Source: Erythrobacter sp. CCH5-A1
GTDB lineage: Bacteria > Pseudomonadota > Alphaproteobacteria > Sphingomonadales > Sphingomonadaceae
Direction: 5' to 3'
NCBI RefSeq assembly: GCF_001557115.1
Contig: NZ_LSKQ01000209.1
Coordinates: 1 to 11,535, forward strand
DNA: 11,535 nucleotides
Shown here: piece by piece, positions 1 through 7,695 of the stretch
Numbering within the stretch: position 1 is the stretch's first letter
How the letters are laid out: each line of letters opens with the position of its first letter
Translations under genes and position numbers: made by a program
The notes under the pieces: generated by a model
What the model was told of the DNA's origin: nothing
Database searches by the model: none
Seen by the model: the letters and a program-made list of their open reading frames with translations, nothing else

Positions 1-38
1 CTCATACTCCTCTCCCGCAAGCGGGAGAGGAGTATGAG
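1..38. repeat. Perfect 18-bp hairpin palindrome flush with the left window edge
   Basis: Bases 1-18 are the exact reverse complement of 21-38, separated by AA. The inner part (TCTCCCGC, loop, GCGGGAGA) resembles the hairpin at 50-71 and is typical of dispersed intergenic palindromes in this kind of genome. The outer eight pairs (CTCATACT/AGTATGAG) are also perfect, and the repeat starts exactly at base 1. It may be a genuine repeat or transcription end downstream of metK, or a fold-back artefact at a contig end. No U-rich tail follows on either strand. Confidence 0.75.
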
Positions 39-49
39 CGCTGACAGTC

Positions 50-71
50 CCCCTCCCGCTTGCGGGAGGGG
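50..71 (-). repeat. GC-rich hairpin 24 bases downstream of the metK stop, terminator-like
   Basis: A perfect 10-bp stem (CCCCTCCCGC, loop TT, GCGGGAGGGG) lies just beyond the metK stop codon. It is the same basic palindrome as the one at 1-38, read in the other orientation, and on the plus strand it continues into TTAGGGGTGGG. It could end or protect the metK transcript, but no run of U follows on the minus strand, so a classical intrinsic terminator is not shown. A dispersed repeat reused as a transcript end is the simplest reading. Confidence 0.6.
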
Positions 72-94
72 TTAGGGGTGGGCAAGCGCCAAGC

Positions 95-1306
<1,212 letters not shown>

Positions 1307-1357
1307 TGATGTCCCCCGGGGGCTGAAATGGGCTTGGGTCCGGCGAGGCGTGGGGCA

Positions 1358-1386
1358 CCTTATAGAGATATAAGGAAACCTTTATG
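1358..1386 (-). promoter_or_regulatory. Overlapping AT-rich palindromes upstream of metK, candidate SAM-cycle operator
   Basis: In a very GC-rich region, 1358-1375 reads CCTTATAGAGATATAAGG, a perfect 7-bp inverted repeat around 4 bases. Its right arm is reused in a second, looser palindrome, ATAAGG-AAA-CCTTTAT (1370-1385). The site ends 52 bases upstream of the metK ATG and contains TATAAG and TATATC on the minus strand, either of which could serve as a -10 box; I see no convincing -35. From memory, ATAAAG/CTTTAT-type palindromes in front of SAM-cycle genes are operators of ArsR-family SahR-like regulators in Proteobacteria. That assignment is inference. A short hairpin in the mRNA leader is the alternative. 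Confidence 0.5.
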
Positions 1387-1408
1387 TCCCGCTTGTCTGC
1401 GCACCGCC

Positions 1409-3043
1409 CTAGCCGCGCGCGCGGACTTGCGCAAGCACTCTCGGAAGGGCGAGGCCCAGCGCGAGGAACAGCGCCGCCCATGCCAGCGTCAGCGCATGGC
1501 CCCACTGCGCGAAGAGGGTCGGCGGCTTGGCCTCGGGGACGAGGCCCTCCAGCTTGTCGGCCTTGCCCATGCCGATCGCCCCGCGCACCACGCCATTGGC
1601 GTCGATTACCGCGCTGATCCCGGTGGTGGTCGAGCGCAGGACGGGAAGCCCCTCCTCGATCGCCCGCATCCGCGCCTGCGCAAGGTGCTGCGGCGGACCC
1701 CAGGTGCCGAACCAGCCGTCGTTCGAGGGGTTGAAGATGTAGTCGGGGCGATTCGTGCGTGACGCGACATGGCCCGAGAAGACGATCTCGTAGCAGATCA
1801 TCACCCCCGCATTGCCGTATCGGCCGAGGTCAAGGGTGCGCGGGCCGGGGCCGGGGAGGTAGTCGATGCTGCCGGCCACCAGCCGCGACAGGCCGAGCGG
1901 CTCGAGGATCGGGCGCATCGGCAGATATTCGCCATAGGGCACGAGGTGCGCCTTGTCGTAGCCGCCCCGGATCCGGCCCGAGCCGTCCAGCGCCATCACC
2001 GAATTGCGCGCGCTCACCGCGCCGGGGCGACCCTTGTTGGGGCCATCGGGGAGCGTGCCGATATTGAGATTGACCACCCCGGTCAGCAGCATCGCCTGCG
2101 GGCCGATCACCCGCCCGATGCGGCGGCGGGCGTAGTCCGGGTCACCATTGGCGGTCATGGCGTAGTAATAGCGCTCGGGATAGCCGTCCTCGAGATAGTC
2201 GGGCACGCCGCTCTCGGGCCAGAGCACGATCCGCGGTTCGGCGGTGCCCTTGCCGGTGAGGCGGGCGAGGCGTTCGAACTGCTCCTCGAACTTGGAGGCG
2301 TCGTTGATCTCGGACTGCGGGATATAGGGCTGGACGAGGGTGTAGCGAAGAGTGGAGTCCGGGGTCTTGGCGCCGGGGGCCAACATCAGTCCGGTGACGG
2401 AAAGCGCAAGCGGGAGAAGGGCGAGCCATTGCCTTTGCACAACGCTGAACAGCAAGAGCCCCGCCAGAAAGAGGGTGATGCCGGACAGAGCGTAGGTGCC
2501 CATCCATGGCAGCCAAATGCCCGCAAGCCCAGGGTCGTTCCACGTGCCCAGCAGCATCAGCCCCAGGGGCGGCCAAGGGTAGCCGGTGAACACCCAACTG
2601 CGCAGCCACTCGGTGAGCGTCCATGCGCCAGCAAAGACCAGCAGGAATGCGGTGAAATTCGTGCGCTTCCGCGCCAGCAGGTGCGCCGCCAGCGCCGCCA
2701 GCATCGGGTAGACCGCGAGGTAGATGCACAAGAGGGGCACCGCCGCCCAGCCCAGCACTTCGGGCATCTTGGCCTGATGGGTGAAGGCGGTCGCGATCCA
2801 GTTGTTGGCGAGCGTCAGGTGCGCCCAGCCGAACAGCCAGCCGCGCGCCGCGACCTGCTTCCAGTTCTCGGCTGAGTAGATCAGCCACACGAACCCCGCC
2901 AGCGCGGCGAGGCCCAGCGGCCAGAGGTGGAGCGGCGGGTAGGCGCAGGCGGCGATCAGCCCCAGCGCGATGGCCGTCAGCGCCGGAAAGCGCTGCACCA
3001 GCGCGCCGAGAGCCGCCGCCACCGGGGCCAGCCGCTCAAGCAT
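1409..3043 (-). CDS. lnt: Apolipoprotein N-acyltransferase
   Basis: Transfers a fatty acyl chain from a phospholipid to the N-terminal cysteine of lipoproteins, the last step of lipoprotein maturation at the inner membrane. The 544-residue product has a hydrophobic N-terminal half (membrane segments within about 20-220), a periplasmic nitrilase-like domain (about 230-495) and a last membrane helix (about 510-534). The expected Glu-Lys-Cys triad is visible: E277 in LWPES, K364 in YDKAHLVPYGEYLP and C417 in VMICYE. The conserved NPSNDGWFG (438-446) is also present. The ATG lies 5 bases after the stop of the DUF4167 gene, with only a weak GAG ribosome site inside that gene's tail, so translation is probably coupled. 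Length is a little above E. coli Lnt (512). Motifs leave little doubt. Confidence 0.97.
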   Translation of the reverse strand: MLERLAPVAAALGALVQRFPALTAIALGLIAACAYPPLHLWPLGLAALAGFVWLIYSAENWKQVAARGWLFGWAHLTLANNWIATAFTHQAKMPEVLGWAAVPLLCIYLAVYPMLAALAAHLLARKRTNFTAFLLVFAGAWTLTEWLRSWVFTGYPWPPLGLMLLGTWNDPGLAGIWLPWMGTYALSGITLFLAGLLLFSVVQRQWLALLPLALSVTGLMLAPGAKTPDSTLRYTLVQPYIPQSEINDASKFEEQFERLARLTGKGTAEPRIVLWPESGVPDYLEDGYPERYYYAMTANGDPDYARRRIGRVIGPQAMLLTGVVNLNIGTLPDGPNKGRPGAVSARNSVMALDGSGRIRGGYDKAHLVPYGEYLPMRPILEPLGLSRLVAGSIDYLPGPGPRTLDLGRYGNAGVMICYEIVFSGHVASRTNRPDYIFNPSNDGWFGTWGPPQHLAQARMRAIEEGLPVLRSTTTGISAVIDANGVVRGAIGMGKADKLEGLVPEAKPPTLFAQWGHALTLAWAALFLALGLALPRVLAQVRARG

Positions 3044-3048
3044 GGCGC

Positions 3049-3846
3049 TTACTCGACGGTTTCGAGCGTGCCGCTATCGCCGCCCGTATCGTCCCCTCGG
3101 ATCGAGGGCGGGAGGATCGAGCTGTCGATGCCCCGCGGTTCGCCGGCCTCCTCGGCGCTCTTGCGCGGACGGCGGGTGCGAGCGGGCTTTTCGGCGCGCG
3201 GTTCGGCAGCCGGGCGCTCGGGGCGCTCGCCGCGTTCGGGGCGCTCGCCGCGCTCGGCACGCTTCTCGCCGCGCTCTGGACGACCGCCGTCGCGGTTGCC
3301 GTCGCGATTGCCGTCCTTCTGCTTGCGCTGCTGCTGGCGGCGCTGGCCGCGCGGGCGGTCGTCTGCGCGTTCAGGGCCGCGATCATCGCCGCGGTCGTCC
3401 TGACGCTCGTCGGCGAGGAAGCTCTCGCCCTCCTGCCCCGGCTCGCCTTCGGACACATCGGCATCGCCGCCGCTCTGCGGCTGTTCGTAGACCGAGCGTG
3501 TCGGCATGTCGTTGCGGCGGCCGAAGTCGAAATCGTCCTCGAAATCGTCGCCCGCATCGCGTTCATCATTGCGGCGCTGACCGCCGCCATTGCCGCCGCG
3601 CTGTTCGTCCTGACGCGCCTTGTTGTCGGCGATCACGCGGAAATAGTGGTCCGCGAACTGGAGGTAATACTCCATCTGCACGCGGTCGCCATTGTGCTGG
3701 GCGTCCTGCGCGAGCTTCTTGTACTTGTCGAGCATCTGCGGGGCATTGCCGCGCGCCCGGCTGTCGATGCGGTTGAGCTGAGCGCCATTGCCGCCCTGGT
3801 TGCGGTTGCCGCGCCCGCGACGCCGGTTATTGCGATTGTTATTCAA
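3049..3846 (-). CDS. DUF4167 family protein, RNA-binding-like and disordered, function unknown
   Basis: A 265-residue protein with a very basic Asn/Arg/Gly N-terminus (1-20), a conserved-looking segment (about 22-80, including NAPQMLDKYKKLAQDAQ and QMEYYLQFADHYFR, probably two helices), an acidic stretch (95-110) and a long Arg/Glu/Asp/Gly-rich tail with RPERGE repeats (189-212). The last hydrophobic patch is ILPPSIRG (244-251). The N-terminal segment identifies the alphaproteobacterial DUF4167 family, often found beside prfA and prmC. Its role is unknown; the composition suggests nucleic-acid or ribosome contact (inference). The start must be TTG at 3846: an in-frame TAA sits at 3859-3861, AAGGA lies 9 bases upstream, and the next ATG is codon 38. 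lnt follows after 5 bases. Confidence 0.88.
   Translation of the reverse strand: MNNNRNNRRRGRGNRNQGGNGAQLNRIDSRARGNAPQMLDKYKKLAQDAQHNGDRVQMEYYLQFADHYFRVIADNKARQDEQRGGNGGGQRRNDERDAGDDFEDDFDFGRRNDMPTRSVYEQPQSGGDADVSEGEPGQEGESFLADERQDDRGDDRGPERADDRPRGQRRQQQRKQKDGNRDGNRDGGRPERGEKRAERGERPERGERPERPAAEPRAEKPARTRRPRKSAEEAGEPRGIDSSILPPSIRGDDTGGDSGTLETVE
3215..3279 (-). repeat. In-gene tandem repeat, 18-base period, encoding RPERGE units
   Basis: Within the DUF4167 gene the sequence repeats with an 18-base period and encodes RPERGE, KRAERGE, RPERGE and RPERP (189-212 of the protein). Just upstream in the protein a 12-base period encodes NRDG twice (180-187). Copies differ at several bases, so the array is not freshly expanded. 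It lies in the disordered tail, where length variation between strains would be tolerated. Confidence 0.7.
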
Positions 3847-3860
3847 GGAAAACGTTCCTT
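3845..3860 (-). promoter_or_regulatory. Small hairpin pairing the ribosome-binding site with the TTG start of DUF4167
   Basis: On the minus strand the sequence is AAGGAACGTTTTCCTT: AAGGAA (ribosome-binding site) can pair with TTCCTT, whose last two bases are the TT of the TTG start codon, around loop CGTT. The stem is only 6 bp with two G-C pairs, so it would be weak, possibly temperature-sensitive or easily opened by ribosomes. The pairing is directly visible; a role in translational control is inference. Confidence 0.4.
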
Positions 3861-4124
3861 AACAGCGACCTGGCGCGAAAACACTGGTCATACGCGCGGT
3901 CAACAGACCCCTTGCCCATGCGCCACGCCAGGTCATGATCGCAATGATCAGCCTTGAGCGTGCCGCGTGCTCCGCGCTGCATGCTGCCGGGGGCGAGCCC
4001 TCACGGCGGTATCAGCTGAGTTCAGGAGCTTGGCTCAGCGGTTTGCGCCCTTCGCAATCCATCTGGCCTAGGTGTGACGTAGCGATGCGAAACCGGTTTG
4101 CCAAGCCCCGCTGGCGTAATTCTG
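3847..4124 (-). other. 278-base leader between prmC and the DUF4167 gene, rich in inverted repeats
   Basis: The longest gap in the minus-strand gene train. No convincing small gene, tRNA or sigma-70 promoter was found. It holds several inverted repeats: GACCTGGCG (3867-3875) with CGCCAGGTC (3926-3934), perfect over 9 bp and enclosing GGTC-AACA-GACC (3898-3909); TGATC-GCAAT-GATCA (3936-3950); GCTGAG/CTCAGC (4015-4020 and 4034-4039); and the self-complementary AAACCGGTTT (4090-4099). Together they could form a structured 5' leader for the DUF4167 mRNA or contain its promoter. Nothing here matches a riboswitch I recognise. Confidence 0.45.
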
Positions 4125-5039
4125 TTACGTCAGCAGCAAGGCCCGCGCACGCCCGGCAAGGTCGCGGCGCAGCGCTGTGGCGAATCCCGAAGCGTTAGCG
4201 AGGGCCCCCACGGCGTCTGCCTGATTCGCCCCGATTTCCAGCACCGCGAGCGCGCCTTCGTTCATCAAGGCGCGCAATTGCGGGATGAGGACGCGGTAAT
4301 CGTCGAGCCCCTCGGGCCCGGCGAAGAGCGCGCTGGCAGGCTCGTAATCGGCCACCTGCCGGTCGAGCGCTGCCGTGCTTTCGACATAGGGCGGGTTGCA
4401 CAGGATCAGGTCGAAGGTGCCGAGGCCCTTGCGCCATCCCCGCTTGCGCCAATCGGCGTGGCGGAAGCGCGCCCGACCGAGATAACCGAACGCCGTCGAG
4501 GCAACTCCCAGGTCGGCCAACCGCCCCTTTTGCTGTGCCAGTTCGGCCGGATTGGGCAGACTGTTGATCCCGGTCCGCTCGGCATTCTGAAGTGCCACCA
4601 CGGCTGCGAGAGGTTCGCGCTCTACCCCGACCCCCTCCGCCTCACGCCAGATCGACATTGCGGCAAGCAGTAGTGCGCCTGATCCGGTGCCGAGATCGAG
4701 AATGCGCTGCGGGGTGGGCCGCCCTGCAAAGGCCTCGCGCGCCGCCTCGATAAGCGTCTCGCTGTCGCCGCGCGGGATCAGGGTGGCGGGAGTCACCTTG
4801 AGGGTGAGGCCGTAGAACTCCGCCGCGCCGGTGATGTAGGCGACTGGTTCATGCGCGGCGCGGCGCTCCACCAGCGCGGCGAACCCCGCCGGCGTGGGGT
4901 CGCGCATCGCCCGCAGCAGCATGTCCGACCGCGTGAGGCCGAGCGCGTGGGCCATCAGCAGCTCGGCATCGAGCCGCGCGGTATCGCTGGTGGGCGCAAG
5001 GGCCTCGGCTGCGGCGCGAATGGCCTCGCCGACGGTCAT
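4125..5039 (-). CDS. prmC: Release factor glutamine methyltransferase
   Basis: SAM-dependent N5-methylation of the glutamine in the GGQ motif of peptide release factors, acting on the product of the gene directly upstream (prfA). The 304-residue protein has the small N-terminal helical domain (about 1-75), the SAM-binding motif LDLGTGSG (114-121) and the substrate-gripping NPPY (215-218). E. coli PrmC has 277 residues; the excess seems to lie between the two motifs, about residues 158-190, where a stretch from N159 to A189 interrupts the usual short strand-loop connection. This stretch is in frame and has more A/T-ending codons (AGT, GGA, GTT, GGT, GCA, CAA) than its surroundings. The ATG start has only a weak G-rich ribosome site, partly made of the end of a palindromic repeat 8 bases upstream. 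Confidence 0.95.
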   Translation of the reverse strand: MTVGEAIRAAAEALAPTSDTARLDAELLMAHALGLTRSDMLLRAMRDPTPAGFAALVERRAAHEPVAYITGAAEFYGLTLKVTPATLIPRGDSETLIEAAREAFAGRPTPQRILDLGTGSGALLLAAMSIWREAEGVGVEREPLAAVVALQNAERTGINSLPNPAELAQQKGRLADLGVASTAFGYLGRARFRHADWRKRGWRKGLGTFDLILCNPPYVESTAALDRQVADYEPASALFAGPEGLDDYRVLIPQLRALMNEGALAVLEIGANQADAVGALANASGFATALRRDLAGRARALLLT

Positions 5040-5047
5040 GCAAAACC

Positions 5048-5139
5048 CCGTTCGTGCTGAGCTTGTCGAAGCACTGCTTTTCTTCCCATTGGTCCAGCCT
5101 GAAGAAAGTGCAGCCCTTCGACAAGCTCAGGGCGAACGG
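5048..5139. repeat. Paired palindromic (REP/BIME-like) element filling the prfA-prmC gap
   Basis: Arms 5048-5070 and 5117-5139 are inverted copies matching at 21 of 23 positions; the mid-part adds a TTTCTTC/GAAGAAA pairing. Each arm is itself a small hairpin: GTGCT/AGCAC on the left and GCCCT/AGGGC on the right. The two mismatches between arms fall in those stems and keep them paired. A close copy lies at 9934-10024. The element takes up almost the whole 109-base gap and ends 8 bases before the prmC ATG, so it will fold in the prfA-prmC mRNA. Confidence 0.9.
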
Positions 5140-5148
5140 AAGTTGGCG

Positions 5149-6216
5149 CTATTCCGCCAGCGCCGCCAGCCGCTTGCCCTCGTCCTCGGCGATCAGGGCG
5201 TCGACCAGTTCGGCCAGACCCGGCCCGGCGAGCACCTCTTCCAGCTTGTGCAGGGTGAGGCCGATGCGGTGATCGGTGACGCGCCCCTGGGGGAAATTGT
5301 AGGTGCGGATGCGCTCGGAACGGTCGCCGCTGCCGACCATCGCCTTCCTCGCCTCGGCCTCGGCGCCCTGGGTGGCCTCGCGCTGGGCGTCGTAGAGCCG
5401 CGTGCGCAGCACCTGCATAGCCTTTTCCTTGTTCTTGTGCTGGCTGCGCCCGTCCTGGCAGGTCACCACGGTGCCGGTCGGCAGGTGGGTGATGCGCACT
5501 GCCGAATCGGTGGTGTTGACGTGCTGGCCGCCTGCGCCCGAGGCGCGGTAGACGTCGATCTTGAGGTCCTTGTCCTCGATCTGCACATCCACTTCATCCG
5601 GCTCCGCCAGCACCGCGACGGTCGCCGCCGAGGTGTGGATGCGCCCGCCGCTCTCGGTCACCGGCACGCGCTGGACGCGGTGGACGCCGCTTTCGAACTT
5701 CAGCTTGGCGAACACGCCGGTGCCGGTGACGTTGGCGATGACTTCCTTGTAGCCGCCGATGTCGCTGGCGGCGATGCTGACGGGCTCGACGCGCCAGCCC
5801 TGCTCGGCGGCGTATTTCTCGTACATTCGGTAGAGATCGGCAGCGAAGAGCGCGGCCTCGTCACCCCCGGTGCCGGCGCGGATTTCGAGCATGGCGGGCT
5901 TGGAGTCGGCAGAGTCGCGCGGCAGCAGCGCGATGGCGAGGCGGCGTTCGAGATCGGGGAGGGTGGATTTGAGGTGGGCGAGTTCCTCTTCCGCCATCGC
6001 CTTCATCTCGGGGTCGGCGAGCATTTCCTGCAAGCCGTCCATCTCCTCGCGCGCGGCCTTCACCTCGGCGGCGATCTTGGCGACGGGTTCGAGCTCGGCA
6101 TAGTCGCGCGAGGCCCGCACAAAGGCCTCGCCCTCGAGCGTGCCCGAGGCCATGCGCGCTTCCAGCTCCGCAAAGCGGTGCGCGATCTGGTCGAGGCGTT
6201 CGGGGGGGATTTGCAT
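5149..6216 (-). CDS. prfA: Peptide chain release factor 1
   Basis: Recognises UAG and UAA in the ribosomal A site and triggers release of the finished protein. The 355-residue product has the full RF1 layout: an N-terminal coiled-coil domain (about 1-105), the stop-codon recognition region with PVT (185-187) in [19 protein letters not shown], equivalent to the PxT of RF1 rather than the SPF of RF2, and the catalytic GGQ at 229-231 within GAGGQHVN. Q231 is the residue expected to be methylated by PrmC, encoded next downstream. RF2 is excluded by the PxT motif and by the lack of any programmed frameshift. The ATG has AAGAG about 9 bases upstream. Gaps on both sides are filled by palindromic repeats. 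Confidence 0.97.
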   Translation of the reverse strand: MQIPPERLDQIAHRFAELEARMASGTLEGEAFVRASRDYAELEPVAKIAAEVKAAREEMDGLQEMLADPEMKAMAEEELAHLKSTLPDLERRLAIALLPRDSADSKPAMLEIRAGTGGDEAALFAADLYRMYEKYAAEQGWRVEPVSIAASDIGGYKEVIANVTGTGVFAKLKFESGVHRVQRVPVTESGGRIHTSAATVAVLAEPDEVDVQIEDKDLKIDVYRASGAGGQHVNTTDSAVRITHLPTGTVVTCQDGRSQHKNKEKAMQVLRTRLYDAQREATQGAEAEARKAMVGSGDRSERIRTYNFPQGRVTDHRIGLTLHKLEEVLAGPGLAELVDALIAEDEGKRLAALAE

Positions 6217-6231
6217 TTCGGTTATCTCTTA

Positions 6232-6326
6232 CTCGTCATGCTGAACTTGTTTCAGCATCCATTCTTCGGGTTCGGGCCGCAGTGGAGGCGGCGCGATGGA
6301 CCCTGAAACAAGTTCAGGGTGACGAG
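6232..6326. repeat. Paired palindromic (REP/BIME-like) element filling the hisS-prfA gap
   Basis: Arms 6232-6260 and 6298-6326 are inverted copies matching at 25 of 29 positions. Each arm holds its own hairpin: TGCTGAA/TTCAGCA on the left, CCCTGAA/TTCAGGG on the right. The four mismatches between arms are two compensatory pairs (TG..CA against CC..GG). The core, CTGAAACAAGTTCAG, resembles CTTCGACAAGCTCAG in the elements at 5048 and 9934, and the mismatches fall at the same places, so the families are probably related. It occupies nearly all of the 115 bases between hisS and prfA. Confidence 0.88.
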
Positions 6327-6331
6327 GTGGG

Positions 6332-7567
6332 CTAACGGTAGGCGCTGAGCACACCCAAGATGTCCTTGGCGAGATCGTCGCCGGAGTATCGGTGCTCCAT
6401 GTTCGTTTGAAGCGCGAGGATGACCCTGTGCGGGCGTTTCAGCGCTTTGTCGTATCGCTTGCGCGGGGAGCCCGTTGCGAAAAGCTCCGCGGAGTATCCT
6501 TGCGACCGAACCGCCCGCACCATACCAATCGCCTCTGCAACCCGCGTATCATCCTCTACCACAATGATAAGGTCGGCAGGCTCCTCCTCCCGCGCCCCCA
6601 CCAGCATCGCCAGCCGCTCGATCCCCGCGGCCCAGCCGACCGCAGGCGTCGGCGCGCCGCCGAGCGATTCCATCAGCCCGTCATAGCGCCCGCCGCCGAG
6701 TACCGTGCTCTGTGAACCCAAAGCGGCGGCCGAGGCGCTGCCTTCGTCGGGGATGAACTCGAAGGCGGTGTGGCGGTAGTAGTCGAGCCCGCGCACGAGG
6801 CTCTCGGCGCGCACCCACTTCACGCCTGCCGCGTCGAGGCCCGAGGTCACCGCCGCGAAGAAGGCGCTCGCCTCCTCCGACAGGAACGCATCGATCTTCG
6901 GCGCATCGGCGAGGAACGGCTTGTCCCTCGGGTCCTTGGAATCGAGGATCCGCAGCGGGTTCTTCTCAAGCCGCTCCTGCGACTCTTCCGAAAGCTGGTC
7001 CTTCACCGCGCGGAAGTATTCGATCAGCGCCGCCCGCCACGCCTCGCGGCTCGCGCCGTCGCCGAGCGTGTTGAGGTGCAGGGTGACATCGTGGATGCCC
7101 AGCTCCTTGAGCAGCTGATCCGCCATCGCCAGCAGCTCGACATCGGCCTGCGGTTCGGCTGCGCCGATCACCTCGGCGTCGATCTGGTGGAACTGGCGGT
7201 AGCGGCCCTTCTGCGGGCGCTCGTAGCGGAACAAGGGCCCGTGGGTCGCGACCTTCAGGGGCGCGTATTGCTGCCAGCCGTTGGTGAGGAAAGCGCGCGC
7301 GATGCCGGCGGTGAATTCGGGGCGCAGGGTCAGGCTCTCGCCGCCGCGGTCGTCGAAGGAATACATCTCCTTCGACACCACGTCGGTCGTCTCTCCCAAA
7401 GAGCGGGCGAACACCTCGGTCTTCTCGAACACCGGCATTTCCACCCGGCGGAAGCGGTAGAGGCGGCGGACGCGCTCGAAGGTCTCGACCACGAAGGCAA
7501 AGGCCTCCGCATCGGCGCCGAAGATGTCCTGAGTGCCGCGAATGGCCTGCGGGGTTTTCTTGCTCAT
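6332..7567 (-). CDS. hisS: Histidyl-tRNA synthetase
   Basis: Class II synthetase that charges tRNA-His in the cytoplasm. The 411-residue product starts with [15 protein letters not shown], the usual family opening. It shows [11 protein letters not shown] (81-91), motif 2 [16 protein letters not shown] (113-128), the histidine-specific [13 protein letters not shown] (259-271), GGGRYDGL (291-298) and motif 3 [12 protein letters not shown] (311-322). A C-terminal anticodon-binding domain (about 331-411) follows. I chose the ATG at 7567; the frame stays open upstream to a GTG at 7615, but those 16 residues are not typical of the family, and neither start has a clear ribosome site. It is first in the minus-strand train and divergent from ppa. 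Alphaproteobacteria are known for unusual tRNA-His identity; nothing here shows that directly. Confidence 0.96.
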   Translation of the reverse strand: MSKKTPQAIRGTQDIFGADAEAFAFVVETFERVRRLYRFRRVEMPVFEKTEVFARSLGETTDVVSKEMYSFDDRGGESLTLRPEFTAGIARAFLTNGWQQYAPLKVATHGPLFRYERPQKGRYRQFHQIDAEVIGAAEPQADVELLAMADQLLKELGIHDVTLHLNTLGDGASREAWRAALIEYFRAVKDQLSEESQERLEKNPLRILDSKDPRDKPFLADAPKIDAFLSEEASAFFAAVTSGLDAAGVKWVRAESLVRGLDYYRHTAFEFIPDEGSASAAALGSQSTVLGGGRYDGLMESLGGAPTPAVGWAAGIERLAMLVGAREEEPADLIIVVEDDTRVAEAIGMVRAVRSQGYSAELFATGSPRKRYDKALKRPHRVILALQTNMEHRYSGDDLAKDILGVLSAYR

Positions 7568-7695
7568 GGCGCGCGCGATTAGGCCCACGCGGCCCCTTTC
7601 GCAATCCTGCGACACGCATTAAGGGCGGCGCGTCGCAGTTCCAACCTCTCTGCCGCAAGCGAGCACGCGCGGCATCCAGCCAGAAGAGAAAATCC
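7568..7695. other. Divergent promoter region between hisS and ppa
   Basis: Both genes must start transcription inside these 128 bases unless hisS is read from elsewhere, but I could not pick a convincing -35/-10 pair for either. One imperfect inverted repeat is visible: TGCGA-CA-CGC (7608-7617) against GCGTCGCA (7630-7637), an 8-bp stem with a 2-base bulge around an AT-containing loop. It would lie in the hisS leader or act as a protein site. ppa has AGAAGAG about 8 bases before its ATG. Confidence 0.5.

Noticed and set aside
1307..1408. SAM-sensing riboswitch in the metK leader
   Set aside because: The leader is only 102 bases, its inverted repeats are short AT-rich palindromes, and I could not fit a SAM-I, SAM-II or SAM/SAH pseudoknot to it.
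4011..4100. Possible tRNA or tRNA-like sequence (GGCTCAGCGGTTTGCG resembles a D arm)
   Set aside because: No acceptor stem, anticodon arm or TTCGAATC-type T loop can be placed at the right distances on either strand.
4894..6306. Long plus-strand open frame (470 codons) opposite prfA and the start of prmC
   Set aside because: Antisense shadow of prfA that also runs through two palindromic repeats; composition is non-protein-like and no ribosome site or motif supports it.
6770..7582. Plus-strand open frame opposite hisS
   Set aside because: Mirror of the HisRS coding sequence, biased composition, no recognisable domain.
7568..7615. N-terminally extended hisS start at the GTG at 7615
   Set aside because: The 16 extra residues are not like HisRS N-termini and there is no ribosome site; the family normally begins just before the IRGTQDI segment, which fits the ATG at 7567.
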